From: Alnus glutinosa
Lineage: Eukaryota > Streptophyta > Magnoliopsida > Fagales > Betulaceae
Assembly: GCF_958979055.1 (NCBI RefSeq)
Contig: NC_084889.1
Span: 32,925,261-32,989,260 of the forward strand
Length of the DNA stretch: 64,000 bases
Direction: 5' to 3'
Shown here: positions 1-12,417 of the stretch, one piece after another
Numbering within the stretch: the first letter of the stretch is position 1
Layout: every line of letters starts with the position of its first letter
Translations under genes and position numbers: made by a program
Notes under the pieces: generated by a model
Told to the model about the DNA's origin: nothing
The model's database searches: none
The model's input: only the letters and a program-made list of their open reading frames with translations

Positions 1-757
1 ACGCATGAGTGCATGTTCAAACTGTAAGTATTCTGCAAAAGCACATTTACTATCATGATGATCTGCCTGATCTTTTCAGTTGTGCACCAGAAGTAATTTG
101 TTGGTGCAATTTTGTGCCGACACAATTTCAGTTTATGCCATACATTTTTTCTTTTGGCGGGAAGAGTGTTATGACGATGGATTTGTCTAATTTGCTCATG
201 CGAATAACAGGATCCAGCTTATTGAGTTTCTGATATCAGACTACTTACTAATGTGGTCAAGAGATGAAGGCTTTGACAAGAGTATGTATCGCAGTTGCCG
301 CATAACTTAGTTAACTTTGTACATCTATTCTACCACCCTAGCCTTCTTTTCAAGACTTGATAGATTTTCCAAGCTTGACCTATAAGCATAAGTGGCATAG
401 TACTTTGTTTACAAAAAGAAAATAAAACGTAGTAATAGCAATACTACTACTAATACTTCATTGACATCTTGAAACTCTAGAAACCATTGTTGTTGATTTT
501 CTCCGTAATTGAAATGAAGCAATCTTGTATGCATAGACAACTACAAAATGATGTAACATAATGATAATGCAGTGCTGTTCGAAGAGTGGGTGGCATCAAT
601 TCTACATGTGCGGAAAGCATTGGAACTTTTGGAAAACAGAAATGGGCTTTATGTGCTTTACATGGATCGAGTCACAGGTGAATTGGCTAAACAAGTAGGA
701 CAGTCTTCATCACTCCAGATGCTCAAACCGGAGATTCTTGATAATCTGTTCCACTGA
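1..757 (+). CDS. 3' exons of a MULTIPOLAR SPINDLE 1 / PRD2-like gene (partial)
   Basis: Three exons, 1-23, 211-281 and 573-757, join in one open frame with GT-AG introns and matching phases, giving the last 92 residues of a protein whose start lies left of the window. The end is helical and charged, with the segments LFEEWVASIL, RKALELLENRNGLY and DRVTGELAKQVGQ, then a stop at 755-757. I do not recognise a catalytic domain. The segment resembles my memory of the C-terminus of plant MPS1/PRD2, a protein needed for meiotic double-strand breaks and spindle organisation. The nearby SKIP1 gene supports this, because in Arabidopsis I recall MPS1 and SKIP1 as close neighbours (At5g57880 and At5g57900). 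The identity is tentative; that these are real terminal exons is much surer. Confidence 0.55.
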
Positions 758-1361
758 ATACATCTTCGCATGTTACTTCTGGGAAATGTAAGTCCATCCC
801 TTGATCCTTCGTTTCCCAATTCCCTTCACCCCCCCCCCCCAAGCAATATATGATCATTATTATCACTTGGAATATGCAAGAATCTGAAAAAAAAAAAAAA
901 GTGTTGGATTTGGCTAACCTGATTCGATGGAAAATATGCTATAGACTTAAACCCGAGGGAGGTCTCTATCTCTCTCAAACATATGTATCATCCTTTCTAT
1001 TGATTCATAGGGAAAAATATTAGGAAACTGATTATCTACTTGTTTACAAATAATATCTACATTGTCTGTCTTATTCCTAATACCATTTGACATCAGGATC
1101 ACAAATCCTCCCCTGTTCTTGCCGGCTATAGTCAGGTCCCTGTTTCATGTAAGCTAGATATTTTTAGATGGAAAAATGATTTCATTACAACTCCTACACA
1201 ATTTCAACACAACCCACTCCCACATTGGGTGAGACCCTAGGTATTGTAGGACATCAAATTCATACAGTTAATTTGTAATGGACTTTCAAAATTGTGCTAC
1301 GTCATCAAAATTAGGAAAAAAAGCTAAAATGATAGAAAAAAGAGAGAGGTAGTTAGCCAGA
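758..1361. other. 3' flank of the first gene, no gene seen
   Basis: AT-rich sequence with a C11 run near 830 and an A14 run near 887. I see no gene or element in it. It presumably holds the 3' UTR of the upstream gene. Confidence 0.5.
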
Positions 1362-1608
1362 GTAATGCTACAAGTAGGACTCTCAAATAGTTGATTGGAC
1401 TGGTCAGCCACTCATTAACTGTTCAGGAATGTTATAACTCTTTCTAGTGTTTTTCTGGTGTCCATCTGGAAGGATATAAATGTAATCAAAAAAATTACAT
1501 TTATGTCTTTCTGGATGACATGGATGTAATTTTTTTAATTTTTTTTAATTACATTATGTCATTTCAGATGGATACCAGAAGAACACTAGAAAGAGCTCTA
1601 GCATTCCT
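1362..1608. mobile_element. foldback MITE-like element
   Basis: An inverted repeat of about 55 bp arms: the left arm near 1435-1495 contains CTTTCTAGTG and CTGGTGTCCATCTGG, and the right arm near 1550-1605 contains their complements with a few mismatches. The ends read AGTAATGCTA and TAGCATT. It has no coding capacity. A clear target-site duplication was not found, so the superfamily is unassigned. Confidence 0.5.
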
Positions 1609-1780
1609 CTTAACTGTTTTGAGAGTAGGTAGACGAGGACCACCCTCAAAGCAGGCCACCACCCCTTTCTTTTCACTATTTTTACCCCTTTTCTTAATTT
1701 TGATGATTGTCACAATTGTGACCATTCATTACAAATGAAGAGCTAAGATTTGAGGTGTTGCAAACCTTACAATAAACTAA

Positions 1781-2459
1781 TGCTCCGTTTGTTTCGACAT
1801 AAAATGATTTATGGAAAATGATTTCGACATTTTACGGTGTTTGGTAGGGGTGAAAATAATGGTCAACGAAAATCATTTTTGGTTTGACCGTAAAAGCTTC
1901 TTTAATTAAAAACCGTAAATCATTTTCCAAAATTAAACTCTTCGTCCTTGCACGGATGTTTGATATTTGATTGCTGGAATCCGGCAATAGTCGATCGTCG
2001 GAATCCAGGCGGCATCAGAATCCAGCAGCATCCAGCCACCAGAATACTGTCGGCACCGGAATCCGGCGACATCCAGCCACCGTCCCTGGATGCCGGCGGA
2101 CTAGATTGCGGCTGAATCTAGTCGAAATCCCGCCATGGTCAGTATCTGGCCAAAATGGCCGGGATCCGGCCGAATCTAGCCAAAATGGCTGGGATCCTGC
2201 AGGATTTGACCGGATCAGGATGAGTCTTGCCGGAATCCGTCCATTTTGGCCGGATCTGACCAAACATGTTCACCGGAATCCGGCAACGGCGACCGGAGGT
2301 TGCCGGATTCTGGAGACAGTTGCATTTTCACTTTTCGTAATTTTTTCATACGAACCAAACGCCAAAAAATATTTTATAGAAAATTATTTTTTCTGAAAAT
2401 GATTTCGCCGAAAATATTTTTCGATGTAAACTATTTTATGTCGAAACAAACGGAAGACA
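1781..2459. mobile_element. PIF/Harbinger-like non-autonomous element, copy 1
   Basis: The left end TGCTCCGTTTGTTTCG follows TAA, and the right end is an imperfect complement of it (ACAAACGGAAGACA). The element is the same family as 35627-36540, whose ends and TAA target duplications are clean. The interior is very GC-rich and built of short blocks such as CCGGAATCCGGC and GGCCAAAATGGCC. Open frames across it on both strands are translations of these repeats, not genes. Confidence 0.7.
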
Positions 2460-2491
2460 AGTAGTACAAAATCCTCATCTGTGTAGGTGCA

Positions 2492-3752
2492 TGGATTGAG
2501 GGATCAGGATCCCCGGCAATTTTAAAGAAATTGCCCATCCACAATTTTAACAATCCAGGCCGTTCGTTACAAGAATGGCGAACAAGAATGGCATGGAAGT
2601 CTAAAAAGTATTGGATTTTAAAAATTGAACCCAGCCTCTTTTTGGTTTCGGACAAAAATCGGTCAGTTTATCTTTCATCTGTCTATCTCTCGTTGTCCCT
2701 CCCTCTCTCTCCATTTTCTCCCTTGCAGAAAGCATAACTTTCTTTGAAGCTTAAGAGAGTTTACACCAAAGCAATATCCCTTCATTTACAGTAAGAGCAA
2801 CGCCATAATCAATCACAAAGGTAAGCAAGGTTTTCTTTGTTTTTTAATTTTTTTCCTCTTTGATTTCCTTGAATCCTTTTGATCTGATTTTTTCGTCGAC
2901 CATTTTTCTTGTTACAGAACTACCGATTCTCATTTTTCTCTGACCGGGTCTGCTCAGTTTCTCTTTAACTCCTGAAAGCGATTCGTCAAGAACGGCAATT
3001 ACTACGAATAGATTGACTTGAAGCTTGGGTCATTATAAGTTTAATTTCCACAACTATAATCAGCATGTTTAATCAAAACCAGCTACTAGAACCTGGACAA
3101 GCCATAAATGTTGCTTTTTTATCATACAATTTGAAAAGGAGTGGTACAGTTCCGTCATCAAACACTAACAAAAAGAGACCCAAACAGAGCTTATAGCAAA
3201 CGCATTAAACTTTTGAAAAGAAAAAAGAAATGAATTCGGACACGAAGAGGGAATTTTGACAAAGACGAACAAGAAGACAATGAGGTTGAAAAGAAGAAGA
3301 CGGGGAGGGCCTTCAAAATTTCAGAGAATGGTAGAGAATTAAAAAATGTTAAAAAACCATAAACCAAAATTTAGATCGAAAGGAAACCATTGAGAAAAAA
3401 AAAGAAAAAAAAAAAGAAAACCTACATATGTGGATTGAAGAAAATGAAGAAGAAAACCTTTTAGAGTGAAAAGAGTGTTTGATTGTTGCAAACTTGCGGT
3501 CTGAATCAGTTGCAGAAAGATGAAGAAGGAAAAGGAGAACTGGGGAAGAGAGAGAGAGAGAGAGAGATGCAGACTGTATTTGGGAGGGAGAACCGAAAGA
3601 AACTAGGGGGTTGAGAAAGCACGGATCGCTGATGAGGTTGGGACGTGGATCGATGAACTGTCTTCTTAAGAGCCGTTACTTTAAATGGATGGCTTAAATT
3701 AAAAAAATTGTGTATGAGCAATTTCTTTGAGATTGCCGGGGATCTCAATCCA
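2492..3752. mobile_element. 1.26-kb terminal-inverted-repeat element
   Basis: The left end (TGGATTGAG ... GGATCCCCGGCAAT, then AAAGAAATTGCCCAT and CACAATTTT) is matched in inverse by the right end at about 3695-3752 (AAATTGTG ... ATTGCCGGGGATCTCAATCCA). The arms are about 60 bp. The interior is AT-rich with CT/GA stretches near 2690 and 3550 and no recognisable protein. No convincing target duplication was seen. Its right border coincides with the left border of the large duplication that starts at 3753. Confidence 0.6.
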
Positions 3753-3837
3753 GGTCTAATAGATTTCCTGAGAATGGGATAAAGGTCATCTCTGAAGTGG
3801 ATACCTTCTTTTACTTAATATATATATATATATATAT

Positions 3838-4108
3838 TTTTTTTTCAGATACGTTAGAAAAAAACAACCAAAGCCAAATGGCCCTGGGAACAACTACAAT
3901 TAAGGATCCGGAGAAGGAGCAACATTGCTCAATAGATTAGTGCCACCGACAAAAGGAACAGGAGATGGATGGAAACCAGAGGGGGTGGGAATGCTGCTAG
4001 AATTAAATCTAGTTGTGGCTCAATGTGCCACATAATGGGCACCGAAATTTACACTTCTATTGACTTTCCGTGCTGACCAAGAAGAATAAGGAGGAATAGA
4101 GTCTAATA
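3838..4108 (-). mobile_element. Short 5'-truncated LINE copy
   Basis: A T-run (complement of a poly(A) tail) is followed by about 260 bp that parallels 4447-4712, the 3' end of the larger LINE (shared blocks GATCCGGAGA, AATGCTGCTAGAA, TAATGGGCACCGAA). It is therefore a second, much shorter copy of the same LINE family on the minus strand. It is absent from the matching place in unit B, so it arrived after the duplication. Confidence 0.65.
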
Positions 4109-4402
4109 TGCATATTGCGTATGAGGGAGGTAAGGCAATCAAGACACTTTAGAGATAACCACAACGAATCACTTTCGTTAAAGTAGGAAGGTCGCCCTTA
4201 TAGAAGATTTCTTAGGACTACTTAAGAAAATTGTAGGACAAATGATTTTTTTTTTTTTTTTTTTCCAGAAAAACCCGTGCATGATGTACCATTGTACCCC
4301 TTCTTCCTGTCTCTCTTTGACCGTGAGTCAAATTAAACGGATCAATGTTATCTTGTAGAAGTTGTGAGGACGGGTGAAAGGTGTCACAATACACGCATTT
4401 TT

Positions 4403-4420
4403 TTATCTTACCCGCGGCTT
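4403..4420. repeat. LINE target-site duplication, left copy
   Basis: TTATCTTACCCGCGGCTT occurs here and again at 16195-16212, on either side of the LINE. Unit B has the uninterrupted site near 21985-22001 with slight divergence. Confidence 0.9.
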
Positions 4421-5793
4421 TTTTTTTTTTTTTTTTTTTTTTTTTTGGGTATAGATACGTTACAAAACTAATTAAAGTCAAAAGGCCCCAGTATCAAACT
4501 ACAATTGAGGATCCGGAGATAGAGCAACATTGGACAAGGGATCGGTGCCATCGACAAAAGGAACATGAGAAGGATGAAAACTAGAGGAGGTGAGAATGCT
4601 GCTAGAACTAAATTTAGCTACGGCCCAATGTGCCATATAATGGGCACCGAAGTTTGCACTTCTATTGACTTTCTGTGCTGACTAAGAAGAATCAGGAGGA
4701 ATAGAGTCTAATGTGGATGTAATGATGTCGGTGATACGCCAGTCCTAAACAATCGTTGGACATTGAAGAGTAAGAATGACAACTTGAGAATCCCCTTTTA
4801 GGATGAACCTATTGAGGTGGAGCGAGGCAGCCAAAGAGACAGCAAGTTGCGTAGCTAAAGCCCCACCTTTGTTAGGAGAGCATTTGGATTGTATTTGGGA
4901 GGCTATCTTGATCAATTGTCCATTATGATTCCTGCAAATAGCAGCTTGGCTGGAAAAGGAGTATCGTATTGCAGTATCAAAATTGATCTTATACCAATTC
5001 AGGGGTGGCTGGATCCATTTTTCTGGAACGGGTTCAAGCGTATGTGACCAAGCATCACAATGCTGGTGATATTTTTTTGTAATGAGCTTGGCAACAGTAC
5101 GAACATCAAAGGAAAGCCCATAATGGAATGCTTTATTACGGTGGAACCAAAGCAGATTGCATGTGACCGTAGCAAACACTTGAAAGCGATGATGTTTAGA
5201 ATTGGGGATATGCAGATTGGCTTTAGGGGAGAGAATAATTTTGATCCAGTCTTGTAAATTGGGGGAATCCAAAGTTGTAGAATCAAACGGCCACAGCGAA
5301 ATGCGCCAATTAATCCTCGCAAAATGACAATGAAAGAAGAGATGTCGAGTAAAGTCAGGTCCAGACTTACAAAGCGGGCACAAAGTATTAGGTCTATAAG
5401 TGGGAATAATAGTCTGTAGCCGTGTGGTCGTCGGGAGAATATCCCAAGCTATTTTCCAAAGAAAAAGTCTAAATCGATCTGTGAGCTGTAACTTCTAGAT
5501 ATTCTTCCATAGAGAAGATGGGGATATGAGGGAGGTACCAGAGCAAGAGGGAGTCCATAGGTAACTTGAGTCAACCTCCTGTGAAATAGGTAAACGGCTA
5601 ATCGCATAAGCAGAAGAAAATTCAAATATGCCATAAAGAAGATGCTCGTTCCACTGCCGTGTGCCTGGAAGAATGAGATCAGAGATAGAGAGGGATGGAA
5701 CATTCCTACCATTGGGGTTTCTTGGAGAAGGTCGATAAGAAGGGAGGGAAGGAACCTTAGCTGTAGGCCAAATGGGCTCGGAGCTAGTTGTAG
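4421..5793 (-). mobile_element. L1-type LINE, 3' part (zinc-knuckle and RNase H region)
   Basis: The minus strand reads towards a poly(A) tail seen as a T-run at about 4421-4446. The open stretch 4745-5383 encodes a reverse-transcriptase-associated zinc-binding segment (CPLCKSGPDFTRHLFFHCHF, a C-x2-C ... H-x4-C pattern) followed by an RNase H-like domain (NFDTAI ... GGALATQLAVSLAA ... KGDSQVVI), as in plant L1-type elements. Frames change further upstream, so the element is dead. The CACTA transposon at 5794 splits it; the rest lies at 15062-16194. Without the CACTA it is about 2.5 kb and lacks ORF1 and much of the reverse transcriptase, so it is 5'-truncated. Confidence 0.88.
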
Positions 5794-5814
5794 CACTACA
5801 AAAAAAAGGGGAAT

Positions 5815-6150
5815 TATTGACGGTTTTTTTATAGACGGTTTTAAAAACCGTCTATAAAAAAAAAATTCTGGACGTTTTTTGGTAAAACCGTCGGGAAAAA
5901 AAAATTCACAGACGGTTTACTAAAACCGTCATTAAAAATACGGACGGTTTTATTAAAACCGTCCGAAATTAAAGAATTCCCGACGGTTATTTTAAAACCG
6001 TCTATAAATAGTATAGACGGTTTCAAAAAACCGTCTGGAATTTTCTAATTCCGGACGGTTTCAAAAAACCGTCTGGAATTTTCTAATTCCGGACGGTTTT
6101 TTAAAAACCGTCTAAAACCGTTTATAGACGGTTTTGAAATAACCGTCCCT
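5815..6150. repeat. CACTA left subterminal repeat array
   Basis: Many copies of GACGGTTT and its complement AAACCGTC, often back to back as small palindromes (for example GACGGTTTTAAAAACCGTC) and spaced 15-40 bp apart. In En/Spm elements such motifs bind the TNPA protein; that role is inferred here. Confidence 0.9.
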
Positions 6151-7287
6151 AACCCTAGATCTAAATGGGGAAAAAACGCAGGTATCGTTCTCCTAGCCTC
6201 CAGCTAAAATTAAAGTCCACTCGATCTCTCCCTCTCAGAGTCTCTCACACCCTCTGCCGCCAGCCCTCTCTCCCTTCTCCGGCCCTCTCTCCCATCTCCG
6301 GCGCTCTCCCTTTGCCGGCGCTCTCCCTCTGCCGGCGCTCTCTCCGATTTAAAGGTTGGTTTTTTTTTTTTCCCTTCAACTTCGTGTTAAAAATCATCCA
6401 CTCTCTCCCTCTTTGATTTCTGTTGAATGGATTGGGTCCTCTTTGGTTCAAACCGATTGGGTTATGGTTCTAGGTTGTGAATGGCCGATTGGCCCTTTGA
6501 TGCTCAAGTTTGGTAATTTTTTGGGGTTGGCCGTATGATATATGTGTTGAAATGGATTTATTTTTGTCTTCCTTATTTGCTGGTAATTGGGCCTGATACG
6601 ACTGGTGTTAAGGATTTACTTTAGGGCGTCCTTTTTCTCAGTGATTGTATAAATCAGATGTGCTGCCACTATGATTTTGTTATATTTCTACATTCAATAT
6701 TGGTTCTCCAATCTGGCTTTATTGAATTAAAGGTATTGTTCTCCTCTTTGTCTTACCACTTTGAGCACAATCTACACATTGTTTCATTGTACTTGGTGAA
6801 AATATAGATGCTCAGTACGTACCTGCAGTAAATGGCTATGAAGACTATTTGGCTTCCCATTTTGAGCTTTCTCTTTGTATGTTTAATATTTTATCTCCAA
6901 ATCTTAAGCTATAACCATGCGGTACCAGTGGCCAGATGAAAAAATTAAACATATGTGTGTGTTTATGAAGACTATTTAAGGGAAAACAAGTATGTGTGTG
7001 TAGTTTAAAGACATTGTAAACAATTAAAGCCAGATGAAAAAAAAACATTTGACTTGATAATGATAGAACTGAGAGGAAGCAGTTAAATCCCTAAGATATG
7101 CAGTCGCATTAAAACATAGAGAGTGACTACAATCATGAACACCATTGAAATTTCAAATGCAAAATTCTTTTAGAAAAAGTAACTAACATCTCTTACATAA
7201 AAGAAAACCTTAAATTTGATTTACATTACAACTACAGAAACTCATGGAAGGGCCATTGGTTATCTTATTCCCCTCAGAAGCACCATA

Positions 7288-7400
<113 letters not shown>

Positions 7401-7785
7401 TAAGCAGAAAAACTTGGACTTAGAAGAAGCAGCCATTCGTACAACTTTGAGCTAATTAAATGGCACAATTATATTCTTGGTTGATGGGATTGTTAATTAA
7501 TTAATAAACTTAACAACAACAACCTAAATAGGAAGCATATATAAAAATTTCATATCTGACAATTTTTAAGAAAGAGAAAAACTATTTAAAGTAAAACAGC
7601 CTTAATTATTATTGGAGATCGTGTGAAACTAAAAAATTTAGAGCAAAAAATATTATTTGATAAGAGAAAATAGATGGGTAATTAGAAAAACAGAAAAAAT
7701 AAAAGATTTTTTTTGTAGTGTTATATCATAATTACCTTTCTTACTGCAACTTTATTTGTAAAACTTTTCATTTTGATATCTACCG

Positions 7786-7971
7786 TCAAACAACTGAAAA
7801 ATGTTGCATCGAATTTTTCAAAACATTTGTGCTTGATTTTTTTGTGAAAAAATTGTAGCCTTTTAAGTCACTTAAGTCTCTTAGGGATTTAAGGGACTTT
7901 GGGAAAGGCCACTCTATTATTTCTTTTGCAGGATCTACCTTTACACCCACAACTGAAATTATATGCCCCAA
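7786..7971 (-). mobile_element. Ty3/Gypsy pol fossil fragment
   Basis: The minus strand encodes a short piece like the end of a Ty3/Gypsy reverse transcriptase (GHIIS, GVKVDPAK, then EWPFPKSLKSLRDL). It is a broken fossil of about 190 bp with no LTRs visible, lying in the CACTA leader. Confidence 0.7.
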
Positions 7972-8015
7972 ACAATCAATTTCTGCACATTCAAATTATT
8001 TGGCTAGCTCCTAAG

Positions 8016-8020
<5 letters not shown>

Positions 8021-8108
<88 letters not shown>
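8021..8108. repeat. (AT)n microsatellite
   Basis: Second nearly pure AT dinucleotide tract in the CACTA leader, about 90 bp. Confidence 0.95.
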
Positions 8109-8113
<5 letters not shown>

Positions 8114-8680
8114 GGAGAATTGAATTAGCTAACTTTAATGGAATAAAAATCCTTGCATACTTAGTACTATTCGGTTTTAATTGGAGGGATCGGAACAGTT
8201 GTACTAATTTATTTAGTTCCTCTCCCTGTAAAAATTTACATAAATAAAGGTTAAAATATTGTGATAAATAATGAATATCCATGTAGTTTTCTTTTTGTTA
8301 GTTTCTTCAATATTTCCAATAGGAGGTGCTCATGAGGATAAAAATATAAAAATAAAACTGAATCATGTTAGAGATCGAGTATATGGATTGAACTTCTCTT
8401 ACACCAACAATTCTCCATTATGTAAACTAAACATTAGATCGACAAAAAAAGTTTCAACTAATATATTAGAAAGCTGGATTTTTATTTATTTACTTTTTTC
8501 CTTGAGCGAATGACAAAAGCAAACAAATAGTACTCTTGCATTATTTTAACTTGAAATTAGTACTCTTGTATTTGTCTTGTGTTTATCTCTTTCCCAATCT
8601 ATCGTAGGGGTTAATTAGTACTCTTGCATTATCTTAACTTGAAATATTTGGACTATTTTGTGATGTAGTTAGAATTAAAT

Positions 8681-11600
8681 ATGGACAAGAGTTGGATGAA
8701 GTTGCCGCGAAGTTCGCGAGAGTATATTCGCGGGGTTATGGAGTTTGTGAAATTTGCACGCGAACATTCGAATAGAAAAGGGGTCATTGTGTGTCCCTGT
8801 AAGAAGTGTCTGTTGGGCAAATCATGGTCCAGTGAAGTTGTATATGCCCATTTAACGTCAGGTGCTGGGATTATTGAGGGTTACACTGAGTGGATAATGC
8901 ATGGGGAATCACTTGTCCCTCCCGTTGTTAACGAGACGACATATGAAGCTCCTAGGACGGTTCAAGTGGATAGCATTCCACTACATGGGGGGTCCAGTGG
9001 GATGAAAGACATGCTTAATGACGTTTTCGCGATGCACGATGTTCGTGAAGAAGCTGGTGGGTCTCTAGTGGAAGCCGAAGCCGAAGCCGAATCTGTGGAT
9101 GCTGAAATTGAAGACTCTAACATGGCAGCAAGTAAGTTTGAAGAATTGTTAAAGGATGCCGATACACCACTCCATGAAAACACCAAACATAGCAAATTGG
9201 GAGCTATTGTGCGTTTATATAGCATTAAGTGCATGGGCGGTTGGAGCAATACATCATTCTCCATGTTGCTTGAATTCATCAATGAGTTGATGCATCCGGA
9301 TGCAAGTTTGCCGAAAGACACATACGAGGCAAAAAAGTATTTGAGGGATTTAGGCCTTGAGTATAAGAAGATATCTGCTTGTCGCAACAGTTGTATGTTG
9401 TTTTGGAAGGAAAATGAAAAGTTGGACAAATGTACAGTTTGCAATGAGTCTAGGTGGAAGGATGACTTAACTAATGATGATGGAACGACCAAAAGTTCGA
9501 AAAAAAAAAGCAGTCAAAGTGTTGCGTTGGTTTCCTTTGATACCAAGGCTGCAGCGGTTGTTTATGTCACATCATACATCGCCACATATGAAGTGGCACG
9601 CTCAAGGCCGTACGAAAGACGGTGTGTTGAGGCATCCGGCCGATGGAGAAGCATGGAAGGCATTCGATAATCATTACCCAGATTTCGCATTAGACCCGCG
9701 AAATGTGAGGTTAGGTTTAGCGTCAGATGGCTTTAATCCGTTCGGGATAATGTCCTCTAGTCACAGTACTTGGCCGGTAATGTTAGTACCCTACAATTTG
9801 CCTCCCTGGATGTGCATGAAACAACCGTATTTTATGTTAAGCTTGATCATCCCTGGTCCGAGTGCACCCGGACAGAATATAGATGTGTACCTAACGCCAC
9901 TTGTAAGTGAGTTGAAGGAACTATGGGAAGTAGGGGTACAAACTTTTGATGTAACCTCAAAAAAATATTTCAGCATGCGTGCGGCCTTGATGTGGACGAT
10001 AAATAACTTTCCGGCATACGGTGATTTGTCAGGCTGGAGTACACATGGACGGAAAGCATGTCCTTGTTGTAGGCATGAAACGCAATCAACGTGGCTAACG
10101 TATGGTAGAAAATTTTGCTTTATAGGGCATAGGCGATGGTTACCTCCAGATCATCCATGGAGAAGAAACAAGAGACGATTCAACGGTGCGCAGGAACTAG
10201 GTGGTCCTCCCGAATTCCCGGATGGTGATGAGATCATGAGACAATTAGATGGTGTTGTTAATCGGGCAAAGACCCGACAGAAGCTGCCCCCTGGGGAAGT
10301 TGATTGGAAGAGGCGAAGTGTCTTATACGATTTGCCTTATTGGAAAGATCAATTACTACGACATAACATTGATGTAATGCACACCGAAAAAAATGTCGTT
10401 GATAACATACTTGGCACGCTATTGGACATGAGTGGTAAAACTAAAGACAACCTCGAAGCACGTCAAGACTTGCGTAAGATGAAATTGAGACAAGAACTTC
10501 ATCCATTTACTGTGGAAAACGGCAAAACACTTTTCCCCGCAGCTTGTTTCACAATGACAAAAAAAGAGAAGACCGACTTCCTGCAAGTGTTACATGATGT
10601 AAGAGTGCCAGATGGATATTCTTCAAAAGTGTCACGGTGTGTCAAGCTCAAAGAATGTACTATTGGGGGTTTGAAAAGTCATGACAATCACATAATCATG
10701 CAACAAATCATGCCAATTGCACTTCGAGGAACCTTATCAGATGATGTTGTGAGGCCTTTAATCGAGCTATGTGGGTTCTTTAGGGACATTTGTTCAAAAA
10801 CACTACGGGTGGAAGATCTAGATCGTCTAGAGAATCAGATACCCATAATTATGTGCAAATTGGAACGAATATTCCCTCCGGGTTTTTTTACATCCATGGT
10901 GCACGTAATTATACATTTAGTACGTGAATGCAAACTGGTTGGACCGGTACACTACAGGTGGATGTATCCCGTTGAGAGGTAATGATAAAATTATGTTCAC
11001 TAATTATATATTCAATCGAATAACCTATTAATATATATCAAATCTATGTGCTGGTCTCACGATTTAGTTTAAATGTAGGTGCCTTGGGAGATATAAACGT
11101 ACCGTTCGTAATAAGGCTGCACCAGAAGGGTCTATTGCAGAGGGTTACTTTGCGGACGAATTGTTGACGTTTTGCTCGCGCTATTTAGTAAACGCGCCAA
11201 CTGTTCACAATAAGGCTCCGAGACACCAAGATGAATCGAGAGGGGCGAGGAATTGGATAAAACTTGATAAGATCACATTTGAGCAAGCACACCGATATAT
11301 TTTATTCAACTCTGACGATTTCCTCCGATTTCGCACGTGAGTTACATTATTAAATAAGTATTGTACGCATCTAAATACATTCTCGAGTAACCGAATACAT
11401 GTTTTGTTTAAGTATAGGATGCACATGGAGTCGCTAATGGAATCAAACAATAGGGAATTTACATCACATCAACAATTGGAGAAGCAACAAAGGGACCAAT
11501 TCTGTAGCTGGTACAAGTCATACGTAAGTAAAATGTTGGTTTGAACTTTTATTTACCTATGAAAGACACATTGAATTATTTTTTAAAATAAGGTATCCAA

Positions 11601-12231
11601 ATCACAGGTTGATAAGTTGGACAAGGCAGATAGAATAGAATTGGGAGAGAAACTTGTAACTCATGCCAAAGGCCCAATGTTCGATGCTATAGAATATAAG
11701 CGGTATGTGGTTAATGGCGTTTTATACCGTACCTTGGATGTCGACGAAGAAAAAAAAAGTCAAAACAGTGGAGTGTGTGTCACCACTGAAGATGGTCCCA
11801 CCTACTACGGTAAGCTAACTCGAATAATTGAGGTTACTTACTACGACTTGACGCGGTATGTGCTTTTCAAATGCGATTGGGCCGACATTCAACTGAATAA
11901 GGGATACAAAAAGGACGAATATGGATTCGATCTTGTAAATTTCAAGAACCTAATACACACGGGTGCGCGAATCACTGATGATCCGTTCGTACTACCAAAT
12001 CAAGTATCGCAGGTGTATTATGTCAAGGATCCCAAAAATCCAAATTGGGTTGTTGCTGTAAGGACAAAACCAAGAAATGTGTACGATGTTGGCAGTGGTG
12101 AAAGTGAGGATTATGCCGACGTTGACAGTTATCATGAGAACGAGCCTTTCAACATCAACGTGACGGGAGACGTCGGTTTTGATGACATTGATTGTGCACG
12201 TACTAATGTACCGGCCATCGTAGCAACATAA
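8681..12231 (+). CDS. TNPD-type transposase of the CACTA element (one frame change)
   Basis: Exons 8681-10978, 11079-11336, 11418-11523 and 11593-12231 have GT-AG borders and matching phases. Residues 1-80 look like the transposase-associated domain (MDKSWMKLPRSSREY, then CPCKKCLLG). The tnp2 transposase core follows (LRWFPLIPRLQRLF, DGFNPFG, HNIDVMHTEKN), then a DUF4218-like part (LCGFFRDICSKTL) and a DUF4216-like C-terminus (FKCDWADIQ, DDPFVLPNQVSQVYYV). The frame shifts once, at a run of ten A at 9500-9509, where the family normally has Lys codons leading into AVKVLRW. Everything else is open (about 1,100 codons). The change could be a real mutation, a sequencing error, or a site of polymerase slippage. 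The protein would cut and join element ends in the nucleus. Confidence 0.88.
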
Positions 12232-12417
12232 TAATTGTATGTATAAACATGGTTAAATTATTAAAGAGTATCTGATCAAGGTTATATGGTGTTTACAATG
12301 ATTTACTTATAGTCGTCCCACTTTTAATTTCTAAAAAAACTCGTTTCTGTAAATGCCTCTAGTATATTTAATTTACAGTTAAATCTGATCAACAGTTGTA
12401 TGTGTTTGCAGGTACAC

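Noticed and set aside
3506-3748. Serine-rich minus-strand open frame
   Set aside because: Caused by a GA/CT repeat within the terminal-inverted-repeat element.
5642-6026. Open frames with repeated DGF-type residues
   Set aside because: They translate the CACTA subterminal GACGGTTT repeats and are not genes.
5815-6150. Regularly spaced palindromic repeats as a CRISPR-like array
   Set aside because: These are CACTA subterminal repeats in a plant genome; spacers are not uniform and no cas genes exist.
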